A stretch of DNA of 64,000 bases from Rattus norvegicus (Eukaryota > Chordata > Mammalia > Rodentia > Muridae). Below the pieces are notes generated by a model. It ran no database searches. It saw only the letters and a list, made by a program, of their open reading frames with translations, and had not been told where the DNA came from. The stretch covers positions 50,418,539 through 50,482,538 of the forward strand of contig NC_086026.1 in NCBI RefSeq assembly GCF_036323735.1. The letters are read 5' to 3'. Of this stretch, positions 52,156 through 63,089 are shown piece by piece. Made by a program: the position numbers and the translations under genes. Position 1 is the stretch's first letter; the number at the start of each line of letters is the position of its first letter.

Positions 52156-52399
52156 CTGTAAGCACAGGGCACGGCCATGACGCAGCATCAGATCATTATC
52201 TCCTCCCGGTGAGCCTATTTCCCAGCTGCCCTCTCTCCTAGAGACCCTAACCAAACGGCAGCTTATTTTCCTCAGAACAGAACCCGACTTTGTTCGGAAC
52301 CAAAAATGAACAAGAAATTAACCTGGAAGATCAGAACCGAATCACCCAGGGAGTGAGTGAGTTATTTATTTACTTATTAGATATTTATTTACGAAATAT

Positions 52400-52465
52400 T
52401 TAACCTGAACGAACCTCATTTTTACCATTGGTAAAACAGGATAATATCCACACTATCTATTTTGA
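52400..52465 (+). mobile_element. MIR-like fragment
   Basis: AACGAACCTCATTTTTACCA followed by TTGGTAAAACAGGATAATA resembles the MIR core end. Confidence 0.4.
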
Positions 52466-52470
52466 AGAGT

Positions 52471-52515
52471 AAAACAAAAACAAAAACAAAAACAAACAAC
52501 AACAACAAAAAAAAA
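52471..52515. repeat. (CAAAAA)n A-rich repeat
   Basis: AAACAAAAACAAAAACAAAA-type sequence. Confidence 0.95.
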
Positions 52516-53464
52516 CCAACACTCCCTAACCCCACTCTAAACTTGAAGATAATGTAGGTGACAAGAGTCCCACAAAGTTATAGTGTTTCGAGACAGAATA
52601 CACGAACTTTCACTCCAGCAGAAGCCGACCAAAGGAGACCTGTGCACCCTGTTCCACAGAGGGCCAAGATGAGCGCGGCACGCAGAGTGGCTTGCACAGC
52701 TTTTAGAGTTCGCTTTTCTTTTCATTATCGTGGTTTATTGTTGACAAGCATTTTTGAGGCTGATGAAGCTGGGTGGATGAAAACGAAAGTGCCTTGAAAA
52801 CTCTGAACACGAGTTTTCTCTCTAACTGTGCTCCCTCTCTGGCCCTACCTCAGGGAGCTTATTGGGTTAAGGTTGTGGAACTCTGGGGAGTTGTACAGTT
52901 CTGAGCAGGCCTGGCTCTGGAGCTCACTGCACAGCTGTTCTCTGCAGACCACAAAATCCATGAATCTGAAAGCCAGACCGGTCCTTGAGACGATCCAGTC
53001 CAAGATTTTATTCTTTTTAATAGATGAGATGCTGGTATGGGTGGCTGAGACCACACTACCGGTCCGCGAGAACCAGGACTCCGTGCTCCCTGCATCTACC
53101 CCATGACTCAGGATCTTCCTATACATGAGGTTTCCAGAGCTTAGGGGTAACTCCTGGGGGAGGAGTCTTTCTTCTGGGCAGTTGGTTGGTGGCCATTCTC
53201 AGGGACACCCTAGTCATCAATTTATGCTTCCCAGGAAAAAGCCAGAGGTGTCATCATCTGGAAGCCCGGTCAGATACTCCGGAAGAGTGGTAGACATAGA
53301 GAGAGTGGGTGCAAGGGTCGTCTTCGGAGTGGGCTCCGGAATTCAGTTTATTTGTGGGCAGCAACATAAATCGTTGTTTCTAGAACTGTTGGCAATAATC
53401 AGTATTCTGTAGTAGTGAGAAGAACACTAGCTCCCTGCCAGGAATGACTTGGCAAGGCTTAAGG

Positions 53465-53465
<1 letters not shown>
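52516..53465. other. Low-repeat block
   Basis: About 950 bp with no repeat recognised. Several frames of 80-95 codons on both strands show no coding hallmark. Confidence 0.4.

Positions 53466-53507
<42 letters not shown>
53466..53507. repeat. (GT)n microsatellite
   Basis: About 21 GT units. Confidence 0.97.
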
Positions 53508-53508
<1 letters not shown>

Positions 53509-53800
53509 ATGCACTTGTGCGCATATGAAGCATTTAGCAGACTAGAACAGTAAAAAAAAAGTTATACTAAAGAAAGTGCATGAGATAGATGAATTCATAC
53601 AGGACTCCCCACCTCCCAGGAATGGTGGGTCTTTTATAACAGTCAAAAGAAGTTTCTTGATCTTATCTCATGAGCTATTTTATGTGTGGTCCATTTCTAG
53701 ACTCACTATCTTGTTAAATGGCAATTTTGTAGTACCACTGGTATTTTTAAAGACTGGCCATTTGAATAAAGCTTGTATATTATTAGAATTTAGGCTACAG

Positions 53801-54005
53801 GGCTGAGAAGGTAACTCAGTGGGTAAGGACTTGAGTTCAGTTTCAAGAACCCAAGCAAAAAAAAAGCCAGGCATGGTGGTACTTTTAATCTCATGGCTGA
53901 GGAGATGGAAACAGTGAATCCCTTGAACTTACTGGGCGGCAAGTCTGACTTAATTCATGAGTTCTAGGTGGATGAGTGACCCTGTCTTCAAAAGCAAGAT
54001 AGACG
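53801..54005 (+). mobile_element. B3 SINE
   Basis: GGGCTGAGAAGGTAACTCAG head and AAGCCAGGCATGGTGGTACT, with GAGTGACCCTGTCTTCAAAA near the end. Confidence 0.8.
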
Positions 54006-54059
54006 GCACTGGACTGAGTGGTTATAACAGGGTGAAGTCCAGACTGTGACATCACTTGA

Positions 54060-54412
54060 GATAGTATTGGTTCCCTTTATGTTGCTCTGGTAAAACCACT
54101 GTAACCAAAAGTACTTACAAGAGAGCCTGTGTTAGCCTTACAGTTCCGGAGGGATGGAGCCATCATGGTGGGGAATGGTGTGACAACAGGAGCTCGAGGT
54201 AAAACTGCCAGGAAGCAGATTGATCACATTTCATTCACACACAACTGGGGGGGGGGGAGAGAGAGAGAGAGAGAGAACCTTCAAAGCCTGCTCTCAGTTA
54301 TCAATTCCCTCAAACAAGACTCTGCCTTCTAAAGTTTCCATAACAACAGTGCCAACTGGGGACCAAGTGTTCAAACACAGGAACCTTCTCATTTAAAGAA
54401 CCACAGAGGTCA
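54060..54412 (+). mobile_element. URR1-type DNA transposon with internal G11(GA)9
   Basis: GGTTCCCTTTATGTTGCTCT, GTAACCAAAAGTACTTACAA, GGAGCCATCATGGTGGGG and CCAAGTGTTCAAACACAGGA. The run of 11 G and nine GA units at 54247-54276 interrupts it. Confidence 0.65.
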
Positions 54413-55083
54413 AGCAGTCTTTGGTGCTGGGGCTGATGTTGAAGGTGTTTGTTGGATAGCCTGAGACGGTACCACTTGGAGTTTAAATAGTCCGAGATCT
54501 GAAAGATGTCAATTATGCCAGAAGGTTAGGTGAGGGCTGAAAGGAAAGAGAGTCATCTATTGAGGTGAGTAGACTCTGGAATGGTAGTAAACTGGAATTC
54601 TAGCCCTACAAAGCCTTTCACCAAGTGCTATCCCTCCGACGTACTTAACCAGATGTCCTGCTTTCTTAGTCTTTTAGGTGTACTCACAGTAGCTTCACAT
54701 CAATATGTCATTCTTCTTTCAGGGACAGGCAGGTACCCTTTGGATTGGTCCCAAGCATGATGAGAGCAGCTGGTTCTGAAGGGCCTCGAGCTGTGATCTG
54801 GTCTCACAGCTAGATCTAACAAGTTATAACCATAACCAGCTAGTCTCATTATATGTATTCTAGTATCCACTCTCGCTGTGATTTCTATCCATAATTGCAG
54901 GACTGTCAGCCCAAAATCTCTTAAGTAGAATGATCCCAGGACACTTTGGATATGGGCTGGGAATGAACGCAATGGTACAGGTGCCAGTCCAATTAGCAGG
55001 AAGACGTTGAGGCCCTTTAGTTCTACACAGAAGGGCGGCCCCTGAGGACTTGAGGCATGTGGTAATATCGAAGCAGAAGAGAA
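54413..55083. other. No recognised element
   Basis: Unique-looking; the 165-codon minus frame crossing it (54700-55197) runs into a B2 and is not a credible gene. Confidence 0.4.
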
Positions 55084-55290
55084 AATATAATTATTTAATT
55101 TTAAAGATTTTATGTGTATGGTGTTCTGCCTGAATGTCTGTGGACCACATGCAGGCCTGGCGTCCACAGTGGCCAGAAGAGGGCCTTGGGGAGTCACAGA
55201 TGGTTATGAGCCGCTGTGTGAATGCTAGGAATTGGACCTGGGAAAAGAGGCCATTGCTCCTCTTAACCGCTGCTCCATCTCTCCATCCCT
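55084..55290 (-). mobile_element. B2-class SINE
   Basis: AAAGATTTTATGTGTATGGT, GGCCAGAAGAGGGCCTTGGG and AACCGCTGCTCCATCTCTCC. Confidence 0.85.
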
Positions 55291-55914
55291 GGCAGTTGGT
55301 CATTTAAAAGGAGACATCATTTGAAGGAAAGGTTGAAGGCAGGGGACTTGGTTTGGGGTGGAGAGGGGCTTATTTTCCCAGTTCAGAGAGAACATTTAGG
55401 GGTTATTAGAGTCTACCGTTGCTCATTGTAAAGAGGAGATCTGAAAGGACTTCAAAGCAGAGGTACAGCTTGGCGCCCACAGGAATAGACTTTTCTCAGT
55501 GGTTAGAGGTCTGACTACGACGATACCAAGGAGACAAGAATAAGAAATCTGTGCTTACACTTGACCATGAGTGATGGGAGGAGTGATAAACCCACCAAGA
55601 CAAGGGTAGGTATGTTCCTTCTGTCGGGAACGTGAATGGGTGGAGAATTTGGGTTGGATCTGTTTGAATAGAGTGACTGGATAAATGCTGCTGGTCCAAC
55701 GAGTCAAGACCAAGCAGAGCCATCTTCTACAGGGGCCGATTGTGTTCTGAGATCAGGAGGCTTTTGGAGAGGTTGATGGGAGTGGGGTAGCTGCAGGGGA
55801 TGGAAACAGGAGAGGAAGATTATAGAAGTCATAATGTTGCTTTAAAATGTTATCAGTTATCTCTGTAGTTCTTAATACGACCCCACGAGACCCCTCACCC
55901 CCCATAAGGGAGAT
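55291..55914. other. No recognised element
   Basis: Unique-looking, purine-rich in places. Confidence 0.4.
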
Positions 55915-56412
55915 TGAGTACTATAGATTTATTTAATTAGCTTTAGTACAACTACTGGGTGAATTACCCCTAATCTATTTTTCTATGTGCTAGACTGGTT
56001 AATTCCTAGTTGGTCTCCCCAAATACCTGCTGTTTGAGTCTTTCCCATGTTACTTTTACTCCATCACTGACCTCAGTGGGCATTTCACTCATCCATGTGC
56101 TCCTGGTCCGTTTTGTCTCATGGAGACCTCCTGTTCTCTCCATCTTCTTTCTCCTTCCTCCGTGTCTCTCTCCTCACTGCTGCTCCAACCAGTGACTCAG
56201 TCTGGTAATCCAAACCGTGCCCACCTCTATTCTCCCCAGTAATTGGCTGTCAGCCACGCTTGTTGAACTAGTCAGAGAAGAAGACAAAAGTTTACATGTA
56301 AGGAAATGAGTAAAGTTCACATAGCGCCATGTGGTGCATGTGAAGATCTGCTCACCAAGAGCGACCAGATCTCGGGGGCCAGCATTTAGCATCTGAATAC
56401 ATAACAGCACCA
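55915..56412 (+). mobile_element. Dispersed repeat, copy B (possible LTR or RMER-type)
   Basis: Counterpart of 44726-45140: AATACCTGCTGTTTGAGTC, CTGGTCCGTTTTGTCTCATG, GCTCCAACCAGTGACTCA, TAATTGGCTGTCAGCCACG and GCATTTAGCATCTGAATACA in the same order and orientation. Confidence 0.55.
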
Positions 56413-59219
56413 GACCAACTCCCGCCATGATAATGTTAAAGGTACTGGGTGATTTCAGGATGGGCAGGAAGCACGGCTGGATAAGAAAGGTAGTTAGGAT
56501 GAGCAGAACCGAGACAGTGCAGCACTGCTCCCTGGGCTTCTGCTTCAGTCCCACCCACATCTCCTGAGGATGGACAGTAACCCCTAAGTTAAGATATACC
56601 CTTTCCTCCCCAAGTTGCTTGTGGTCCTGGCGTCTACTGCAGGTAAGGCCAGTTGTCTCTCTAACACGGTGGAGTAACGTCAGGGTTAGCTGGCACTGAT
56701 ATAGGGTAAGTCAGGCGAGGGTTTATAGCAAGCTCTGAAGTCTGTGAGAAAGGAGTCTTAGAGTTGCTCCTCGTGTCTGAGGCCTAGTGGAACACGCAAG
56801 CCATATACAATTGTTTTGGGGTTGGTTTAGAAGACTCCATGACCAAGAGTAACAGCAATTAGTGAGCTGGTACAAAGGAATTCATGGCAACAGGTCTAAT
56901 AATGGGAGAAGCCAAGCAGCTGGGCACCGGGAAGACCCAAAGTTTGGGTTCAGACTCTGCCCCCTTGTGGAGAACAGGCTTTGTTGAGGGAGAGCGGTAT
57001 GGGGGTGGAGACTGTGATTTTGGATGTGGGGGTGTTTCAGAACACTGAAACTGATTAGAGGACTAACCCATTTGGTATGAACGTTATTAACAGCACAGAC
57101 AGACAGAAGGTGGCAGCAAGGCAGGGGCCCCTGGGAGAGTTCATGTTCCAACATCAGGGATAAACGGCACGGTGGGTTCTCTGAAGAGAGGCAGAGTCCA
57201 CTTGGTAGGATATGAATCCACCTCTTTCAGCTCTTGAGGATATGGAAAGTTCACACCAAGAGCCTGCAGCCAGGCTGGCTGGTACCCAGGCAGGAGTCTA
57301 GGAAAGAGGTGGGGAAAAGGCTGGGCACCACTTTCTGGATATAAACTTACTTCCAGAGTGAGATGCCTCAGAGAAAGCCCAGCTAGCTCAGGACTCACAA
57401 TGTCCCAGCAGGGTGCCTGTAGGTGTCCCTGAGTAGGCCTGAGCCAGACTGTATTCTAACTACATTCTTCCAGAGCTAAGCATCTGCTTTAAGAGATCCA
57501 TGTCCCATAGACTCTTAGAAGTCCAGTCTAGTGGTTTTTATTCTGTTTCCCTCAATGACTGCATCACAGAGGGGTTTACCTATCAGGCTGCACTGAGAAG
57601 ACCAGATTCTGTGAGACTGGGTCACAGCCAAGAAGGTCCTTAGCTGTTGTTTGGTGTCCTGCTTGGGTCCCTGCAGTTAAAAAGAGATGCTAGGTTGGTA
57701 TAAAACTCAGCAACTCTGCCTCCCTTAGGAACATCTGGGTTTTCAGAGGAGAAACCGTGTTTCTATATGATGCCAAGTTTCTTTTTTTTAAAAGAGTTCA
57801 GACAGTGTTTGAGCTGAAGTGAGTTTAGGTTACAGGTTAATAATTCACTTTATATACTGACTGGAGGGCAGGGGAGGAAGTGCCTGTCGGTTAGGGTGGG
57901 GCTATCCTAAGAGTCCAGGTGGAAGATGATTCGAATGAATGTTGGATAACGTGGGCAGAGCGGCTACGTCATAAGGCATCATAGAACAGCATTATCCCCC
58001 CCCCAACCCCACCCCCGTGCCTCTATTTAATTACTGAGGATAAAGAGGGAGAAAGCTATTCAAGGTAGACATTTGGGAAAGCAGAAAGAAAATGACTAGT
58101 ATTGGGGATACACATTAGGGAGTGGGAGGGGATGAAGAAAGGGCAACAGAGAAGGAGAGAACTCCAGAAGTAGATTTTGTGAGGGAATTTTCTCTACCTT
58201 CTGAGCAGAAGGACCTGGGGTACCCTAGAAGGCAGTGGGGCATTAGAATGGGAACAGCACTCCTGGGCATTTTGCTGAGGTTGCATAGACACAAAATGGT
58301 TGTTGCATTGCGTGTCCTGGGAATATTTCTGAGCTGGAAGTCCACCACCCCATTTGTTGTTGTTTTGTAAATAACTAAGAGAAGAGAACGCTTTCTGCTG
58401 TTTTTCCAGATGGAATTCATACATTAGGTACAATATATTCTTTCACTATCATATAAACCCAGTTTTAAGCATGTGTGACTGTGACTGGTCCCTCCTCTAG
58501 AAACTTGTGCCACTCTGGCCAAGAGAGAACACGTATGCTTCCTTCTTCGAAGCTTTCCCCTGAACTCGAGGCTCTCCTGCTGGAGGACAGTGCCTGGGAG
58601 CTCTAGAGAGAAAACCAGAGACTGCCCAGGATTGCTTCAGGAGAGCTTCATTGTCAGGAAAGAGAGGAGGCCTTGAAGTTAGATACAGACAATTCCTGGG
58701 GCAGGGGGTGGAGGTGGGGGGTCTCCCTGTGGCACAAAAGGACACTCTGTGTCAGTGGTGGCGACACAGAGGGACTGAGAAGCATAAAGTCCTTTGAGAG
58801 GATTTGTGGACCAGATTTTCCACGGAAGTCTGGTTTATGCAAGTCTGGAAAGGAAGAGCTGGCACCACAGGGTGGCACTGCGGAGCTCGTCCTTGCTTCT
58901 CTTTAAGGAGTCACGTCACTCGTTGTGCGTCTGCCTCGGCACATTCAGAACCGGTAGTGCGCATGCCTGCGTCTCGATCAGGTGGTGGTGACGGCTTACA
59001 AGAGGGCAAAATAAGCCTTTAGGGCTCCTTTGTTTTCTGTCTTCAAAATGTCTAACTGTTCCTCGAAATAGCTAGGTTATAGGGTTTTGCGCTACTAATA
59101 TATATATACATATATATATTATAATCATAAAAAAGTCACGTGAACAGCCACAGTAGAAAGTCGTTTCTAGATTGAGGTGTACAGTAATGTTATGGCTTGA
59201 AATACTCTTTCAACGAAGA
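56413..59219. other. Largest low-repeat block (2.8 kb)
   Basis: Apart from a URR1-like scrap at about 56578-56640, a C-rich run at 57997-58016 and AT dinucleotides at 59096-59122, no repeat is recognised. It holds a CTCF-like motif at 56957-56970. Confidence 0.45.
56957..56970 (-). promoter_or_regulatory. CTCF-like motif
   Basis: The minus strand reads CCACAAGGGGGCAG, one mismatch from the CCASYAGRKGGCRS consensus. Confidence 0.45.
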
Positions 59220-59318
59220 CTTTTTTTTTTTTTTTTGGAAAGATTTACTGGGCGTTTTATGTTAGGCAAATGCGTAGAGAGCAAAGGTGGCCAGTCAGGG
59301 AGTAACGGTAGCGCTGCT

Positions 59319-59332
59319 CTGCCATCTGGTGG
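59319..59332 (-). promoter_or_regulatory. CTCF motif, full consensus match
   Basis: The minus strand reads CCACCAGATGGCAG, fitting every position of CCASYAGRKGGCRS. It is not within a recognised B2. Confidence 0.6.
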
Positions 59333-60054
59333 GCAAAGTGTCACCTGCAGTTTATAATAGAGCTCCATGTTACCGTGACTCGCAAGCAAGAAAACCCGCG
59401 CAAAAATCTCAAATAAATACAGCCAGTGTATGATTGCCAAATTTATTTTCATTGAAAAAAATTTCACATTATATAGTTTAATCATGGTTTTCCCTCCCAC
59501 AACTACTCCCAGATGCTCTGACGTATCCCCACCCACCCTTTATGAGATCTCTCTCTCTAAGACAAACCCACAACATAATAACAATAAAAAAGAAAAAACC
59601 CAGAGAAAACCACAACACACACACACACACACAAATCAGATGACACATATAAGCAAAAGTCCAGTAAGACAGAAAATACCTAAACAATGCACTAGAAAAA
59701 ATGTCTAGAAAAAAAGCATTACCTTTCCTTTGTCTTGGCCATCTACTGCTGTGCAGGAGCCTATTCTTAGGTGTGGCTAATATATCCAGTCAGACTCTAA
59801 AGAAAACTAATTTTTTTTGCAAGCAAATATTAATCGGAGATCGTTTCTTGGTTAGGGAAGGGAGCCTGTATCTATGTCCCTGTATTGGTGCTGGAACCCT
59901 ATCTGCCTTGAATCAGGCCCTGTGCACGTCTCTGTGAGTTCCTACACACAACAGTCCTGCTGTGTCCAAAGACACTGCTTACTTGGAATCTCCCATTCCC
60001 TCTGGCCCTGACGATCAATCTTTCTACCTCCCCTAATTAGCTTCCTGAGCCCCC

Positions 60055-60066
60055 GGGGGGGGGGGG
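60055..60066. repeat. C4G12 run inside L1
   Basis: Twelve G after four or five C. Confidence 0.9.
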
Positions 60067-61214
60067 AGTTTAACGAAGACCTTCCAATTACGACCGAGTG
60101 TTCTAAAATCTCTCCACTCTCTGAACATTGTTCAGCTGTGGTCTCTGTGTTAGTTCCTGTCTACACCAAGAGGAAACTTCTCTGGTGATGCCTGAGTCAG
60201 ACACTGACCTCTGGGAATACAAAATGTTATCATTAAGTCATTTTATTACCACTCTCCTTTAGAAGCACACTAGTATTTGGCTTTCTCTTAGGCCTATGGC
60301 CTGTTTAGTTTCAGGTTCTTGGCCACCGAGCAGTGTCAGGCACGGGTTCCATCTTGTGGAGTGGGCCTTAAATCCGAGTAGTGAATGTGGTCACTCCTAC
60401 GACATTCGCGTCACCACTGGACCAACCTACCATGCAGGCAGGTCAGAGTTCGTGGCTGGGTTGGTGTTTGCTGTTCTCCTTTGGTAGCGTGCAGAGTGCC
60501 TTTCAGTACCTTGAACACTCGTCAGTAGGGCTGAAGGCTCGGGTTGAGCGTCCGCTCGAAGAAATGCGTAAATGTTGTCTTCAGTAATAGGGCCTTATGA
60601 TCAGCTTGTGGAAAGTAACCAATACCCTGCAATGTTTGGGGCTTTCCATGGGGCCCTTTTGGCTAACACCTCAACTAGATATGATCCATTTTTTTCCTTG
60701 CCTCTGGAGGTTTCTCTTGGGGACAAAAGAAGTCTAGTTGGGGTATTATCTCCCCTGTTATTTGGTGACTCCATTTTGATTTTAGATTGTTGTCTAGATT
60801 TAGATCAGATTGGCGATTTCTTATACATCTGTTCCAAGAGTTTTTTTTTTCAGACAAACCCTGAAAGAGCAGAAGTATTCTTGCATCTTGAAACCCATTC
60901 CATATTAATGCGGGTCATGGTTCTTCGTTGATGGAGGCTTAATATTACATTGGCGACGCATAGATATTAAACCAGTGTTCTATTTGCTAGACTGGCTGTG
61001 TGAGACATTCTGGTACTTCACACACCATTGTAGCATACACCTTTGTGATTTTTGTCATTTTGCATGTCCACACATGGATACGGAGAACAAACAATAGTTT
61101 TCGGGGTGGTGGTGGTTGGCGTTTCTGCAGAGATTGTACGAAATTCCTGGCACGCTCTAAAGGATCTCTCATTTACTACCATTGTTTTTCAATATTTTCA
61201 ATATTCTTTGTTTT

Positions 61215-61285
61215 CTTTCAACACTGGGGTACATATCTAAGCTCTTCAGCATGCTAGGCAAATGCCCCACTACTAAGCTTCTCTC
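61215..61285 (-). mobile_element. ID-like SINE fragment
   Basis: ACTGGGGTACATATCTAAGC, TTCAGCATGCTAGGCAAATG and CCCCACTACTAAGC: reversed ID-like, diverged. Confidence 0.6.
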
Positions 61286-61760
61286 TCTGAAGGCGAGTAT
61301 AGCTATGCGTGTGCAGCTTTCTAAGGTTTGTAATGCTTGCCATGATGTTTTCAGCTGACTCTTCTTTATAGATGCATATCACGTTATCCACGGAAAGTAG
61401 TCATCACCTCCTGCCGCCTATTTCTACTTCTTATTGTCTCTCTCCTAATTAGTGTTAGCCAGAAACTCTGAACTAGAGGTCAACAAACTGAAGCACACGG
61501 GGTACACCCAGCCTCCCACCTATATTTATAGGGTCCCAGGAGATTGAAATCACAAGCATTGAAAGGTATCAAAGCTTAGGAAGCCTTAGCTACACTAGAA
61601 TGCTGTTGTCAAATATTCTAGTTTCTGTGCCAGGATAAGGTCACACACATTTTCTATGCAAGAATACTATAATTAACAGCGGCCATCCTTGCTTTGTTTA
61701 TGACTGTAATGGGAACGTTCATATCACTGCTGGTTCCTGCTCATTAAGTGTGATGTCACA

Positions 61761-62432
61761 GGGTTGTTTAAGACACATTTGCAAAGTGACACTGTTCCTT
61801 TAATAAATGCAGTCCTTTTGGATTTCAATAGATGTTCACAGCCACCTCAAGAAAGATACTATGAGAAAAATAGATGCTCTTGCTTCTCTAGGCCAGCTTA
61901 GGAAATGGTGTACCTGTTACTCTGTACTGGGACATTCACTTTGGATGTCTCTATCTGTCCTAAGAGAACAGAATTCTCCTGAGATCTTTCCATGGAGACT
62001 TCTCATGGGAGGAGATGCCTTAGGGATCCCAGTTGTTGCTGTCACTGTATTTCAATACCCACACTATTGTTGTTATACACTGCGTTGAAAAAGCCTTGTT
62101 AATATCCTCAGTCCCAGCTACTGCTGACTGACAGACCTTGGTAGGCTGATCTACTGAGGCTCAGATAAGTTCTGGCTGGGGGTAAAGGTGAATAATTGTT
62201 CTTGTACTAAAGCTACAGCTTTGTAATGGTGGGTTACACAGCAATCAAGAAAACGCTGAGTTCTCTGTAGAGCTGTGTGCGACTTTGTTAGGTTGAGAAA
62301 GACTCCTATTAGAAATGAAAATTTGAATAGAAATCAGGTAGTCAGGCCTCGAGGCAAGCATCTTTACCTACTGAGCCACCCTACCAACTGTGGTAATGAA
62401 TTTATAAGCTCTATTATATTTAGTAGAGTTCT
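61761..62432. other. Mostly unrecognised; SINE-head scrap at about 62338-62392
   Basis: GTAGTCAGGCCTCGAGGCAA and TTTACCTACTGAGCCACCCT resemble a reversed B2/B3 head. The rest shows nothing recognisable. Confidence 0.4.
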
Positions 62433-62526
62433 TCCTTTTTTTTTTTTTTTTCCGGAGCTGGGGACCAAACCCAGGGCCTTGCGCTTGCTAGGCAAGCGCT
62501 CTACCACTGAGCTAAATCCCCAACCC
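62433..62526 (-). mobile_element. ID SINE, young, with perfect 16-bp target-site duplication
   Basis: Poly-T, then GGAGCTGGGGACCAAACCCA, CCTTGCGCTTGCTAGGCAAG and GAGCTAAATCCCCAACCC. TATTTAGTAGAGTTCT flanks it at 62417-62432 and 62527-62542. Confidence 0.98.
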
Positions 62527-62643
62527 TATTTAGTAGAGTTCTGTTGGAGAACATTTTACTTAAGATTATGAACACCAATGTTTGGTATCTTTGTTCTGCT
62601 CTTTAACATTTTAGGGATATTTACTTATTTATATTTATTTATT

Positions 62644-62830
62644 TGTGTGTGTGCATGTATGTTCATGTGTGTGTGCTGTGTACATGTGTGTGCGTGTATG
62701 TTCATGTATGTGTGCTGTGTACGTGCGTGCTTGTATATGTCTGTGTGTGCATGTATATTCCTGTATGTGTGCTGCATGTGTGCATGCATGTGTGTGTGTG
62801 TGTGTGTGCATGTGCTTGTGCATGTGCTTG
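62644..62830. repeat. (TGTG/CATG)n imperfect repeat
   Basis: TGTGTGTGCATGTATGTTCA-type units with a rough 40-bp higher-order period (GTATGTTCATGTRTGTGTGC recurs). Confidence 0.9.
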
Positions 62831-62905
62831 TCACCTGTGGGAATCAGTTTCTCCTTCTACCTTGTGGATTCTGGAAATCGGTGTCAGATAGTCAGGCTTG
62901 GCAGC
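62831..62905 (-). mobile_element. tRNA-derived SINE fragment
   Basis: GGGAATCAGTTTCTCCTTCT and AGATAGTCAGGCTTGGCAGC. Confidence 0.5.
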
Positions 62906-63089
62906 TGAGTTTGATTCACAAAGTATAGACTTAGGGTTTATGAGAAACTTTCCTTTATGAGAAGAGTTCTAAGAAAAAGAAACTAAAATTGTGACTTTTT
63001 TTTGTTGTTGTTGTAAACCAAGGTTTTGAAAAAAGTCTTTGGTCAGCACAGCACTCAGAAAAACAAAAAAACAAAAGCAAAACAAAAAC

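Larger units (their letters stand above)
59435..61760 (-). mobile_element. Decayed L1 (Lx-like): 3' UTR to ORF2 remnants
   Basis: Read in reverse, 59435-60960 resembles the long 3' part of old murine L1 (Lx): GGCCATCTACTGCTGTGCAG, AGGTTCTTGGCCACCGAGCA, GGTTCCATCTTGTGGAGTGG and GCTGGGTTGGTGTTTGC all recall Lx wording. Further right, TCTCTCCTAATTAGTGTTAG (61440-61459) and GGCCATCCTTGCTTTGTTTA (61681-61700) resemble reversed reverse-transcriptase coding. Stops and gaps break every frame, so it is inactive. It is truncated and interrupted near 61.2 kb. Confidence 0.6.

Noticed and set aside
54700..55197. 165-codon minus-strand frame
   Set aside because: Its start lies in a B2-class SINE and it has no recognisable protein features.
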